DNA from: Lachnospiraceae bacterium KM106-2
Lineage (GTDB): Bacteria; Bacillota; Clostridia; Lachnospirales; Lachnospiraceae
NCBI GenBank assembly: GCA_009731425.1
Contig: AP018794.1
Span: 875,960-939,959 of the forward strand
Length of the DNA stretch: 64,000 bases
Direction of reading: 5' to 3'
The notes under the pieces were generated by a model. It saw nothing but the letters and a program-made list of their open reading frames with translations. It was not told the origin of the DNA and made no database searches. The translations under genes and the position numbers were made by a program. Of this stretch, positions 15,176-22,952 are shown one piece after another (positions within the stretch are counted from its first letter, which is position 1; each line of letters starts with the position of its first letter).

Positions 15176-16708
15176 CTAGAGTGTCTTATCGATGATCTGT
15201 AAATAGGCTTCGATTCGAAAACTGAGTGTCAGATAAAACATTTCATCTGGTGAATCATAATCAATTTCAATCAGGCTGTTGATCTTTTTGATTCGGTAGG
15301 ACATGGTGTTGCGATGGAGATATAGTTCGCTAGCAGCTCTCGAATGATTTGTTGGATATCGGACAGCCATTTTCAGCGTTTCGTAAAGATCAGTGCCGTT
15401 TTTGACATCGTATTCTCTTAGAAGTTCGAGAGCAGGATGGCGGTAGGTTCGCAAGATAGACAGATCATTGAAATGCTGCATCAGATCAAGAAAACGAAAA
15501 TTATCATATAGGATGAACTGTTCTGTGATATGAGCATTATTACATAAGTTTTCTAAGCTTTGAACTTGTTTATAGTAATGATGGCAACTGTAGAAGTCAT
15601 CAAAGCAGCTGCTGACATAAATATTTTGAACACCTTTTCCAAGTAAGTCCTGTAAGGGTTTTAGCTGATCGCCAACAGGTACGTCCTTTACGAGAGGAAG
15701 TAATAGAATCGTTTGTCCTTGATAAGTGCAGCGAAAATGGTTCGGACTAATCTGCATGAGCTGGGTATCTAAGTAGCGGTCATACTGCTTGGCAGAGAGA
15801 CTGGAATCATCAGTCATTGCGACGCAGCACATATAGTCTGGTAACTGGATACCAGTAGCTTTCATACGTATTGCAAGAGAGTCAGTTGCACTCCCATCAA
15901 TAAGCTGATAGAGTAATGTACTTCTCATGGAACCGGTGAGAGCTGGGAAGTGGGGACTTTTGCTAAGCATATCACTAATAACATAGCTGATATCAGGAAG
16001 AAGATCCATCTGCCACGGTTCAAATGGACTTCCATTGGTCAGCATGATCGTGTAGCCGATCAGAGTCCCATTCCAAATGATCTTGCTGATCAGTTTAGTA
16101 TAGGGTGATTTTGGACACAAGATTTCATAGGCTTTTGAAGAAGCAGGGGTATTCATTTTTGAAGTGATCTGATTGACGGCAACGATAAATTCATATGTAC
16201 AATAGCCTCTTTGCAAGTTTTCGGCCCAAAGGGTATCTAAAATAGGAAGATTGGTTGAAGCAGTAAGAACTTGAAAGCCGGAGTCGATAACAATTAGCGG
16301 AGCTTGCAAAAATTCAGCTGCTGTATTAATGATATCCTGCTTGGAGTCTCCTCTGAGTGACATCCCGATCAACCGGGAAAAATGATTGCTCATCTGAATG
16401 GATTGATAGATCTGCTGATGGATCCAGTTAAAAGTTGGGATGAAGTCTTTTTGTGTAAGGAGAGCAAGATTTGAGTGCTCATCAAGCCAGCCTTCTGGAG
16501 GCTTCTTAACTGCAATCAGCTGAATGGATCGATCTGGTTTTTGGTACTTGTAGTCGATCGTATCATCAGCAAAATAGAGTATTGTTGATTTAAGTGACTG
16601 TGATAGATCGAGCATTTGAATCGACTCGATTGGATGGTTATTTTCTAATGAAATTGGCTGCAATGAGATCTGCCCGTGAGCAGTTTGTATGAGTTGATGA
16701 AAATCCAT
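15176..16708 (-). CDS. PucR/CdaR-type transcriptional regulator
   Basis: 510 residues. The N-terminal two thirds are a GAF/PAS-like sensing region (PAPLIVIDSGFQVLTASTN-like segment near 130). The C-terminus holds the PucR helix-turn-helix: TNHSRAASELYLHRNTMSYR followed by IKKINSLIEIDYDSPDE (about 452-490). Such proteins regulate purine, sugar-acid or aromatic catabolism, typically as activators next to their targets. It is divergent from the Old-Yellow-Enzyme/SDR operon across 171 bp containing an 18-bp palindrome, so it probably controls that operon. AAAGGATC precedes the start. Confidence 0.85.
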   Translation of the reverse strand: MDFHQLIQTAHGQISLQPISLENNHPIESIQMLDLSQSLKSTILYFADDTIDYKYQKPDRSIQLIAVKKPPEGWLDEHSNLALLTQKDFIPTFNWIHQQIYQSIQMSNHFSRLIGMSLRGDSKQDIINTAAEFLQAPLIVIDSGFQVLTASTNLPILDTLWAENLQRGYCTYEFIVAVNQITSKMNTPASSKAYEILCPKSPYTKLISKIIWNGTLIGYTIMLTNGSPFEPWQMDLLPDISYVISDMLSKSPHFPALTGSMRSTLLYQLIDGSATDSLAIRMKATGIQLPDYMCCVAMTDDSSLSAKQYDRYLDTQLMQISPNHFRCTYQGQTILLLPLVKDVPVGDQLKPLQDLLGKGVQNIYVSSCFDDFYSCHHYYKQVQSLENLCNNAHITEQFILYDNFRFLDLMQHFNDLSILRTYRHPALELLREYDVKNGTDLYETLKMAVRYPTNHSRAASELYLHRNTMSYRIKKINSLIEIDYDSPDEMFYLTLSFRIEAYLQIIDKTL

Positions 16709-16750
16709 TTTTCTGATCCTTTCTTATGTGTTTCCTATGTGGTCTGATGA

Positions 16751-16768
16751 TTGTGCATATATGCACAA
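16751..16768. promoter_or_regulatory. Palindromic operator between PucR regulator and OYE operon
   Basis: A perfect 18-bp palindrome TTGTGCATATATGCACAA. A matching half-site TGCACAA recurs at 16849-16855, just before the OYE ribosome binding site. It is the only strong dyad in the divergent promoter region, so it is the best candidate site for the PucR-type protein. Confidence 0.65.
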
Positions 16769-16879
16769 ATGGAATGGCAATCTTTATACATCTACGATAT
16801 ATACGAATGAAATTAAGCATGTTAAAATTATAACATAGTTGGCGGTGATGCACAACTATCACATAAGGAGGTATGATCT

Positions 16880-18814
16880 ATGAAGTACGAACAATTATTT
16901 AAGAAGGGTAAAATCGGTCGTTTAACACTAAAAAATCGTATCGTAATGACACCAATGGGAGTATCACTTGCAGGACCATCTGGAGAGGCCACAGAGGATA
17001 TCATCCGATATTATGAAGAACGTGCCAAAGGTGGTACAGGACTAATTATTACAGAGATTACAAGAATTGATGATGAAACCGGTGTTGGAACATCGAATCA
17101 GCTTGCAGTAACAGATGCAAGACATATTCCAGGTTTACAAAGATTAGCTGATAGAATACATAAATATGATGCAAAGGTATTTGTTCAGCTTCATCATCCA
17201 GGAAATGAAACATATAGTAGATTAATTGGAGGCAGACAGATCGTATCGGCTTCTGATGTAGTCTGTTCCGTTGTTGGTGAAAAACCAAGACCATTATCAA
17301 CAGAAGAAGTAGAAGCAATGGTTAAGAAATTTATTAAAGGTGCTGTGATTGCAAAAACTGCAGGAATTGATGGTGTAGAAATTCATGCCGCTCATGGATA
17401 TTTATTAGACCAATTCTTATCACCACATACCAATAAACGTACGGATCGTTACGGCGGAAGTTTCCATAACCGTATTCGAATCTTAGAAGAAATCATCACT
17501 GGTATTAAGTATATGTGTGGACCAGCATTTCCAGTTTCGGTTCGTATCAGTGCAGATGAATTTTTAGAAGATGGTCTTCATTTAGAAGATACGATCAAAA
17601 TTGCTAAGATCCTTGAAAGCTATGGCGTTGATACTATTAACGTAAGTAGTGGTGTTTATGATACAGGAGCAACGATCGTAGAACCAGGTTACTTTAAACA
17701 AGGTTGGAAAAAACATTTAGCAACTGCAATTCGTCAAAATGTAAATGTTCCAGTGATTGCAGTAAATAACATCAAAGAGCCAAATGTAGCAGAACAATTG
17801 TTAGAAGAAGGTGTTTGCGATTTCATCGGACTTGGACGTCCTCAATTAGCTGACCCTGCTTGGGCGAATAAAGCAAAATGCGGTAAAGATGATCAAATCC
17901 GTACTTGTATCGGTTGTATGCATTGTTTTGCAACTTTAAATACAGGAAAACACATCGAATGTTGTGTTAACGCAAGAACTGGACGCGAAGCAGAATTCAC
18001 AGAATTCAATCGTAATGGTGAAGGAAAAACGGTTGCAGTAATCGGTGGAGGCCCAGGTGGAATGGAAGCTGCCAGAGTATTAGCAGAACGTAACTACAAA
18101 GTTGTTTTATTTGAGAAAGAAGCACAACTTGGTGGTACTTTAAATGTTGCAGATAAGCCACTAAATAAAGAAAAGATCACAGTGATGACAAATGGTATGG
18201 CTGCACAGTTAAAAGCTCTTAACGTTGATGTTCGCCTTAATACAGAAGCTACTGTAGATATGGTCAAACAATTAAATCCTGCTGGTGTATTTGTTGCTTG
18301 TGGTGCAACTCCAATCGTTCCAAACCTTCCAGGTATGGATAGTGCTAAGGTTGTTAAAGCAGAAGATATCTTAACAGGTGCTGTAAAAGCAAATGGAAGC
18401 GTAGTTGTAGTTGGTTCAGGTATGACAGGATTAGAAACAGCTGAAAAGCTTGCAGTAGAAGGTCATGCTGTGAATTTAATTGAGATGGCAAAGACAATTG
18501 GAACAGGCATTTATCCATCTGTATTAATGAATGTTGTTGGAAATATTAAAAAACATGGTGGAAATGTACTTCCTCGTCATCAACTTCAAGCTGTTACAGC
18601 AGATGGTGTAGTAGCATTAGAGACTTTAAGAAGTCAGGTTAAAGTAATTCCTGCAGATACAGTTGTTCTTGCATTAGGTGTAAGACCACGTGCGGATCTT
18701 GTAGAACAATTTGAAGAAGCATTTGAAGAAGTTCGCGTCATTGGTGATGCTTCTAAGGGTGGAAGAATTGTAGAAGCAATTAAAGATGGTTATGGTAAAG
18801 CATTTGTATTCTAA
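16880..18814 (+). CDS. NADH:flavin oxidoreductase, 2,4-dienoyl-CoA reductase/BaiH-like
   Basis: 644 residues with three parts. An FMN TIM barrel (about 1-340; KNRIVMTPMG, DGVEIHAAHGYLLDQFLSP) carries the catalytic His/Tyr-type residues of Old Yellow Enzymes. A 4Fe-4S cluster segment (CIGCMHCF ... CCVNARTG, about 343-370) follows, then FAD and NAD(P) Rossmann domains (GGGPGGMEAARVLAE about 393; VVVVGSGMTGLETAEKLA about 513). The family reduces C=C bonds conjugated to a carbonyl: enoyl-CoAs, bile-acid or steroid enones, cinnamates. Together with the SDR it could reduce an enone and the carbonyl. The exact substrate is not visible. AAGGAGG precedes the start. Confidence 0.88.
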   Translation: MKYEQLFKKGKIGRLTLKNRIVMTPMGVSLAGPSGEATEDIIRYYEERAKGGTGLIITEITRIDDETGVGTSNQLAVTDARHIPGLQRLADRIHKYDAKVFVQLHHPGNETYSRLIGGRQIVSASDVVCSVVGEKPRPLSTEEVEAMVKKFIKGAVIAKTAGIDGVEIHAAHGYLLDQFLSPHTNKRTDRYGGSFHNRIRILEEIITGIKYMCGPAFPVSVRISADEFLEDGLHLEDTIKIAKILESYGVDTINVSSGVYDTGATIVEPGYFKQGWKKHLATAIRQNVNVPVIAVNNIKEPNVAEQLLEEGVCDFIGLGRPQLADPAWANKAKCGKDDQIRTCIGCMHCFATLNTGKHIECCVNARTGREAEFTEFNRNGEGKTVAVIGGGPGGMEAARVLAERNYKVVLFEKEAQLGGTLNVADKPLNKEKITVMTNGMAAQLKALNVDVRLNTEATVDMVKQLNPAGVFVACGATPIVPNLPGMDSAKVVKAEDILTGAVKANGSVVVVGSGMTGLETAEKLAVEGHAVNLIEMAKTIGTGIYPSVLMNVVGNIKKHGGNVLPRHQLQAVTADGVVALETLRSQVKVIPADTVVLALGVRPRADLVEQFEEAFEEVRVIGDASKGGRIVEAIKDGYGKAFVF

Positions 18815-18827
18815 GGAGGAGAGATAA

Positions 18828-19685
18828 ATGAAAGAGTTTAAAGATAAGGTTGCAGTGATCACTGGAGCTGGTAATGGATTCGGAGCAGAATTTGCTAAAG
18901 AATGTGCAAGACGCTCCATGAAGATGGTAATTGTTGATATCGATGAAGCAGATGTCAACCGTACTTTAGCAACCGTAAAAGAAATGGGAGCAGAGGCGAC
19001 TGCAGTTGTTGCAGATGTTTCTCTTCCAGAAGAAGTTCAGAAAATGGTTGATACAGCAATGAATACTTATGGCAGAATTGATTTATTATTCAACAATGCC
19101 GGCGTTGCGATCCCTGGAAATATCTTAAATGTTCCAGAACGTGACTGGGAATGGATCATGCATATTAATGTATTCTCACAAGTATATGCAATGAAACGTG
19201 TGATTCCAATCATGAAAGCACAAGGAACTCCTTGTCATATCGTTAACACTGCATCCGTAGCAGGTGTAGTAACAGCAGATGGTATGCCAGCATACCATAC
19301 TTCAAAATTTGCTGCAGTTGCACTTTCTGAAAGTGTTTACTATGATCTTCAACATGATGGTATTGATAACATCGGTATGAGCGTATATTGCCCAGGATTT
19401 GTTCAAACAGATCTTAATAATTGCGAACGTCATAGACCAGATCGTTTTAAAGCACCAGAAGATCCATACTATGCAAGTGCTGAATTTAAAAAAGGACAAG
19501 CAATTGCAAAACATGTTATTGAAACAGGTATTCCAATCGATTCAGTTGCAACAAGTGTATTTAATGCAATTGAAGACAATGAATTCTATATCTTGACTCA
19601 TCCACAATACACTCCATTAATTGGCGGAAGAGTTAAGAATATGCTTGCTGGTAAAGGTCCAGATTTTAAAGCATTAAGAGGTTAA
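18828..19685 (+). CDS. Short-chain dehydrogenase/reductase
   Basis: A 285-residue classical SDR. The nucleotide-binding GAGNGFGAEFAKE lies near 12-24, followed by an Asp (IVDID) that favours NAD(H), NNAG near 90, the catalytic Ser in NTASVAG, and YHTSK near 160. It starts 13 bases after the flavoenzyme with AAGGAGGAG, so the two are one operon. It would oxidise or reduce a hydroxyl/keto group on the flavoenzyme's substrate or product. A bile-acid or steroid-like role is one possibility; cinnamyl or terpenoid substrates are others. Confidence 0.88.
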   Translation: MKEFKDKVAVITGAGNGFGAEFAKECARRSMKMVIVDIDEADVNRTLATVKEMGAEATAVVADVSLPEEVQKMVDTAMNTYGRIDLLFNNAGVAIPGNILNVPERDWEWIMHINVFSQVYAMKRVIPIMKAQGTPCHIVNTASVAGVVTADGMPAYHTSKFAAVALSESVYYDLQHDGIDNIGMSVYCPGFVQTDLNNCERHRPDRFKAPEDPYYASAEFKKGQAIAKHVIETGIPIDSVATSVFNAIEDNEFYILTHPQYTPLIGGRVKNMLAGKGPDFKALRG

Positions 19686-19690
19686 TCAAG

Positions 19691-19732
19691 AAAAAAGAAG
19701 CAGATCAAGTTATTTGATCTGCTTCTTTTTTT
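19691..19732 (+). terminator. Terminator of the OYE/SDR operon
   Basis: A strong stem AAAAAAGAAGCAGATCAA-(5)-TTGATCTGCTTCTTTTTTT directly after the SDR stop codon, with an A-tract on the left and a U-tract on the right. Confidence 0.93.
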
Positions 19733-19849
19733 ATACGGAAAGAGTGTAAGAAATGGAAAGAAATGTTTTGTATTTTGGCGAGAAATATGTAAAATAGAGT
19801 TAGAGGTATTTTCGTTTACAATAGAAAATGACTAAAAGGAGTAAGTAAC

Positions 19850-20116
19850 ATGGTTCGAAAACATATTTTCTTTTCTGGAAGGGTTCAAGGCGTTGGATTC
19901 CGCTATCGTTCTTATTATCTTGCTGAATCTCTTGGATTAACGGGATGGGTCCGCAATTGTTATGATGAGCGGGTTGAGATGGAAGTGCAAGGCAAAGAAG
20001 CTGTAATCTATGAGTTTATCGAACGTATGAAAAAACAGCATTTTATTCGTATTGATGAAGTAGAGATGAGCGAAATCCCGAGGGAAGAGGAAGTTAGTTT
20101 TTGTATTCGGGACTAA
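19850..20116 (+). CDS. acyP: Acylphosphatase
   Basis: 88 residues, the family length. GRVQGVGFRYRS (about 10-21) contains the phosphate-binding loop and catalytic Arg, and GWVRNCYDERVEME (about 36-49) contains the catalytic Asn. It hydrolyses acyl phosphates such as acetyl phosphate or 1,3-bisphosphoglycerate in the cytoplasm. AAGGAG precedes the start. A small DUF1858 gene follows after 22 bases and shares the terminator, so the two are probably cotranscribed, though no functional link is known. Confidence 0.93.
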   Translation: MVRKHIFFSGRVQGVGFRYRSYYLAESLGLTGWVRNCYDERVEMEVQGKEAVIYEFIERMKKQHFIRIDEVEMSEIPREEEVSFCIRD

Positions 20117-20138
20117 TGAAGGATCATAGGAGGATCAA

Positions 20139-20342
20139 ATGGTAATTAGTAAATATTCTTTAATTGGAGCAATTTTGCAGACTTATCCGGAGGCTGAGAC
20201 TTGCTTTAATGACATGGGAATGCACTGCATGTCCTGTCATATGTCACCAAGAGAGACACTAGAACAAGCATGCATGACACATGGATATCAAGTAGAAGAA
20301 CTAGTTCAGAAATTAGATGCATTTATAAATGGAGAGCAATAA
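20139..20342 (+). CDS. DUF1858 domain protein
   Basis: 67 residues made up almost entirely of the DUF1858 fold, as found at the N-terminus of ScdA/RIC-type iron-sulphur repair proteins and in small stand-alone proteins. The conserved pattern is YPEAETCFNDMGMHCMSCHM, with the CxxC pair at about 30-33, then SPRETLEQACMTHG. The cysteines suggest redox or metal binding; the function of stand-alone members is not established. It has AGGAGG at ideal spacing and lies just behind acyP. Confidence 0.88.
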   Translation: MVISKYSLIGAILQTYPEAETCFNDMGMHCMSCHMSPRETLEQACMTHGYQVEELVQKLDAFINGEQ

Positions 20343-20350
20343 CCAAAGAG

Positions 20351-20383
20351 AAGGCCGACATCAAAGGGATGACGGTCTTTTTT
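20351..20383 (+). terminator. Terminator after the acyP/DUF1858 pair
   Basis: Imperfect stem AAGGCCGACATC-(5)-GATGACGGTCTT followed by TTTT, starting 9 bases after the stop. Confidence 0.8.
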
Positions 20384-20424
20384 CGTATTTGTGACTTAGC
20401 TATGTAAAAAAGGAGATGTTCTTT

Positions 20425-21369
20425 ATGAGAATTTTAGTTTATGGAGCCGGTGTGATCGGATGTGAGCTTGCTCATGAATTAGGTAATGGAAGAAATGATG
20501 TAACGTTATTAGCACGGGGAGCGTGGAAGCAGATGATTGATTCTGAGGGGTTAAAGATCCGACATAAATTTCAGCTCCACTCAACGCTAGATCATATTAA
20601 GACAATAGAAAGCCTTAAGCCAGAGGACAATTATGATATTATTTTTGTCGCAATGCAATACAGCCAATTGCAGCAGATCTTGCCGACTCTAGGTAATAAT
20701 AAAAGCAAGCGTATTATCTTGGTAGGTAATAATATGAATGGGGATGCTTGTGAGAAAATGATCATGGAGAACTCTACAGAAGAGAAAGAAATTGCTTTTG
20801 CTTTTCAATCGAGCTGCGGACGAAGGGAGGAACATCGGCTGGTAAGTATTCATGTGGCGTATAAACTGACAATAGGAGCACTTCATGGGCAAATATCAGA
20901 TTCCCTAGGGCAAGCCTTAGAGGCAGCTTTTGAGGGAACGAAATGTGAAATTACATTAGAAGCATTTATGGATGGCTGGTTAAAGAGTCATATGGTATTT
21001 ATCATGCCATTTTGTTATCTTTGCTATGCACTAGGTGGAAAGTTATCCAAAGCATCCAATGATGATATCTATGCTCTAATGGATGCAACCATTGAGGCAC
21101 ATGAAATGCTTAAGGCGTTAGAGATTCCGATCCGACCCGATGGGGAAGAAGAATATTTTACGAAAGATCGAAAGGGATGCTATAAGAGAATGAAGTTACT
21201 TTGTAAAACATTCATCGGTAAAATGGCAATCTGTGATCATGCCATGTCTGCTATAAATGAGATGAAGGCACTTGATCTGGAAATAGAAAAGCTTAGAACA
21301 AAGAGCGGAGCAGACATGGGGGTCTGGGAGGAACTTAGAGAACGTGCGGGAATCTTTAATGAAGAATAA
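20425..21369 (+). CDS. Ketopantoate reductase-like protein (PanE/ApbA family)
   Basis: 314 residues. The NADP-binding Rossmann start is MRILVYGAGVIGCELAHEL, with a following LLARG whose Arg usually binds the 2'-phosphate. The central region has the family's VGNNMNG turn. The C-terminal ApbA_C-like half is divergent and the usual catalytic Lys segment is not obvious, so the substrate may not be ketopantoate. The ribosome binding site AGGAG at 20411-20415 requires ATG 20425 rather than the adjacent ATG 20416. It is monocistronic, with a terminator after it. Confidence 0.8.
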   Translation: MRILVYGAGVIGCELAHELGNGRNDVTLLARGAWKQMIDSEGLKIRHKFQLHSTLDHIKTIESLKPEDNYDIIFVAMQYSQLQQILPTLGNNKSKRIILVGNNMNGDACEKMIMENSTEEKEIAFAFQSSCGRREEHRLVSIHVAYKLTIGALHGQISDSLGQALEAAFEGTKCEITLEAFMDGWLKSHMVFIMPFCYLCYALGGKLSKASNDDIYALMDATIEAHEMLKALEIPIRPDGEEEYFTKDRKGCYKRMKLLCKTFIGKMAICDHAMSAINEMKALDLEIEKLRTKSGADMGVWEELRERAGIFNEE

Positions 21370-21388
21370 AATACATAATAAGAAGAGG

Positions 21389-21416
21389 AAAGCCCTAAAA
21401 GTTAGGGCTTTTCATT
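21389..21416 (+). terminator. Terminator after the PanE-like gene
   Basis: A perfect 10-bp stem AAAGCCCTAA-(3)-TTAGGGCTTT followed by CATTTTT. Confidence 0.85.
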
Positions 21417-21436
21417 TTTCTTGTGGTAAATTATGG

Positions 21437-21489
21437 TTGACATATACAGTTAGACTGTATATTATATAACTATACAGTTAAACTATATA
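21437..21489 (+). promoter_or_regulatory. Promoter with embedded operator for the PadR operon
   Basis: TTGACA and TATTAT are separated by exactly 17 bp. The spacer is itself occupied by TATACAGT-TAG-ACTGTATA (21443-21461). A second near-palindrome, TATACAGTT-A-AACTATATA, lies at 21471-21489 over the transcript start. This arrangement fits direct repression, most simply autoregulation by the PadR-type protein. Confidence 0.75.
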
Positions 21490-21525
21490 GTTAGTCAGTA
21501 TAGTTTGACGATATAGGAGGCAGTC

Positions 21526-21855
21526 ATGAACTTAAGCAAGTATTTACCGTTAACAGAAACAACCTATTATATTCTCATTGCTTTAATGGAACCAGGGCAT
21601 GGCTATTATGTCATGCAGAAGGTTGAAGAACTGAGTGATGGCAAGGTACGAATTGCAGCAGGAACCATGTATGGAGCAATCGATAATTTGGTGAAACAGA
21701 AAATGATCGCTTCGGTACCAAGTGAGGATAAGAGAAGAAAAGTATATCAAATAACAGAACAAGGATTAGAAGTATTAAAGTTAGAAGTGAGTCGATTAAA
21801 CCAATTAGTGAATGTTGCAAGAACGCGTGGATTAGAGGAGGGGATGTCATGCTAG
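21526..21855 (+). CDS. PadR-family transcriptional regulator
   Basis: 109 residues, the size of the short PadR subfamily. The winged helix includes LIALMEPGHGYYVMQKVEELSDG-type residues at about 15-37 and the recognition region AAGTMYGAIDNLVKQKMI (about 44-61). PadR proteins repress stress or efflux genes and are released by small ligands. It overlaps the following DUF2812 gene by 7 bases, a very common pairing in clostridia. AGGAGG precedes the start. Confidence 0.9.
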   Translation: MNLSKYLPLTETTYYILIALMEPGHGYYVMQKVEELSDGKVRIAAGTMYGAIDNLVKQKMIASVPSEDKRRKVYQITEQGLEVLKLEVSRLNQLVNVARTRGLEEGMSC

Positions 21856-22475
21856 TTAAGCATCATTGGTGTATTGTAAATATAGATAAAGAAGAGAAAT
21901 GGATCCGTTCCATGAATGAAAGTGGAAAGCGCCTTCTCTATGTGAGAACCTCTACAGGTAGATATGAGTTTGATGAGCCTCAAGCGGATGATGAGCGACA
22001 GATCGTGAAAATGGATGTGAGAACATTTCGTTCCAAAGCTGATTTTGAAGATTATAAAGCGATGTTTGAGGACAGTGGATGGCGTCATATTGGTGGGACA
22101 AAGAGCAGTGGGGTACAGTACTTTGAGAAGGTAAGTGAAGATGCCAGTGAAGATATCTTTTCTGATAAGGCATCCAAGGCAGAACGTTATCGAAGATTAG
22201 CCAATATGTGGCTCACTAGTTTTCTTTGCTTTTTACCATTAACGATCGTTCTATATCATAATACGATGAAGGAATATGATATTTTTCATCCAAAGAGCTT
22301 ATATTTTACGCCTGGATTATGGGAACTAAAAGGAAGTCGGTTTGTCGGTGCATTTTTATTTGAAACGCCATTTGCCATCGGAAGAGGATTTATGTGGCTG
22401 GTTATGTTGGTAATTATTTTGTCTTACCTGTTTTTTACGATCAAATCGTATTACTGGTATCGGAAAGAAAAATAA
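21849..22475 (+). CDS. DUF2812 membrane protein
   Basis: 208 residues. The cytoplasmic N-terminal DUF2812 domain (about 1-105) includes WIRSMNESGKRLLYVRTSTG-type residues and the SGWRHIGGTKSSGVQYFEK block. It is followed by two hydrophobic segments (about 118-136 and 178-196) and a basic tail. DUF2812 proteins are nearly always encoded after a PadR regulator, as here, and may be anti-regulators or envelope-stress sensors. The start overlaps padR, so the two are translationally coupled. Confidence 0.85.
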   Translation: MLVKHHWCIVNIDKEEKWIRSMNESGKRLLYVRTSTGRYEFDEPQADDERQIVKMDVRTFRSKADFEDYKAMFEDSGWRHIGGTKSSGVQYFEKVSEDASEDIFSDKASKAERYRRLANMWLTSFLCFLPLTIVLYHNTMKEYDIFHPKSLYFTPGLWELKGSRFVGAFLFETPFAIGRGFMWLVMLVIILSYLFFTIKSYYWYRKEK

Positions 22476-22486
22476 CATAGTAGATA

Positions 22487-22515
22487 AAGAGAGTCTTGTG
22501 TCTTAAGACTCTCTT
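22487..22515 (+). terminator. Terminator hairpin, first copy
   Basis: An 11-bp perfect stem AAGAGAGTCTT-(7)-AAGACTCTCTT soon after the DUF2812 gene. It lacks its U-tract here because the MITE-like element starts at once. The same 29 bp recur at 22746-22774. Confidence 0.75.
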
Positions 22516-22516
22516 G

Positions 22517-22744
22517 AGGCTGTCGACAAAGTCGTCAGCCTTGGATGAAAGGCACCTTTCATCCAGTTTTCAATCAGAATGCCTAGCGTGCACTCGTGCA
22601 AGTTGCAAATGGCGCAACCTACTTACGCTAGGCCAGAAGACGAAAAGCGTCGTTTCCGGCTTCTGATTCGTAATGGAGAACGAAGTTCTCCAAACCTCTC
22701 CCCGAGATACAAATTGGGTGAGTGAAAGTAATTGTCTACAGTCT
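22517..22744. mobile_element. MITE-like element of 228 bp with terminal inverted repeats
   Basis: The left end AGGCTGTCGACAA and the right end, read inwards, AGACTGTAGACAA match at 11 of 13 positions. Inside there is no gene but a chain of hairpins: GGCTGTCGAC/GTCGTCAGCC, GGATGAAAGG-CA-CCTTTCATCC, CCTAGCGT/ACGCTAGG enclosing TGCAC/GTGCA and GTTGC/GCAAC, an outer AATCAGAA/TTCTGATT, and GGAGAAC-GAA-GTTCTCC. It is bracketed by two identical copies of a complete 29-bp terminator. This fits a non-autonomous element moved by a transposase encoded elsewhere; no such transposase is in the window. Confidence 0.7.
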
Positions 22745-22745
22745 G

Positions 22746-22779
22746 AAGAGAGTCTTGTGTCTTAAGACTCTCTTTTTTT
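22746..22779 (+). terminator. Terminator hairpin, second copy with U-tract
   Basis: Same 29 bp as 22487-22515, now followed by TTTTT. It was presumably the original terminator of the PadR/DUF2812 operon. Confidence 0.85.
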
Positions 22780-22952
22780 GTATAGTTGATGAATTAACAA
22801 AAATTAAAAATATTAAGTAAATACTGTAAAAGAGTAAAAAAGTTACTGTAATGGTAAAATTTACATGTAATATTTATGCATAATTTCTATTCTTCTTTAG
22901 ATTTATGTGTTAATATATTAAAGTGACAAATCGGAAATAAGGAGTGCTAGTT

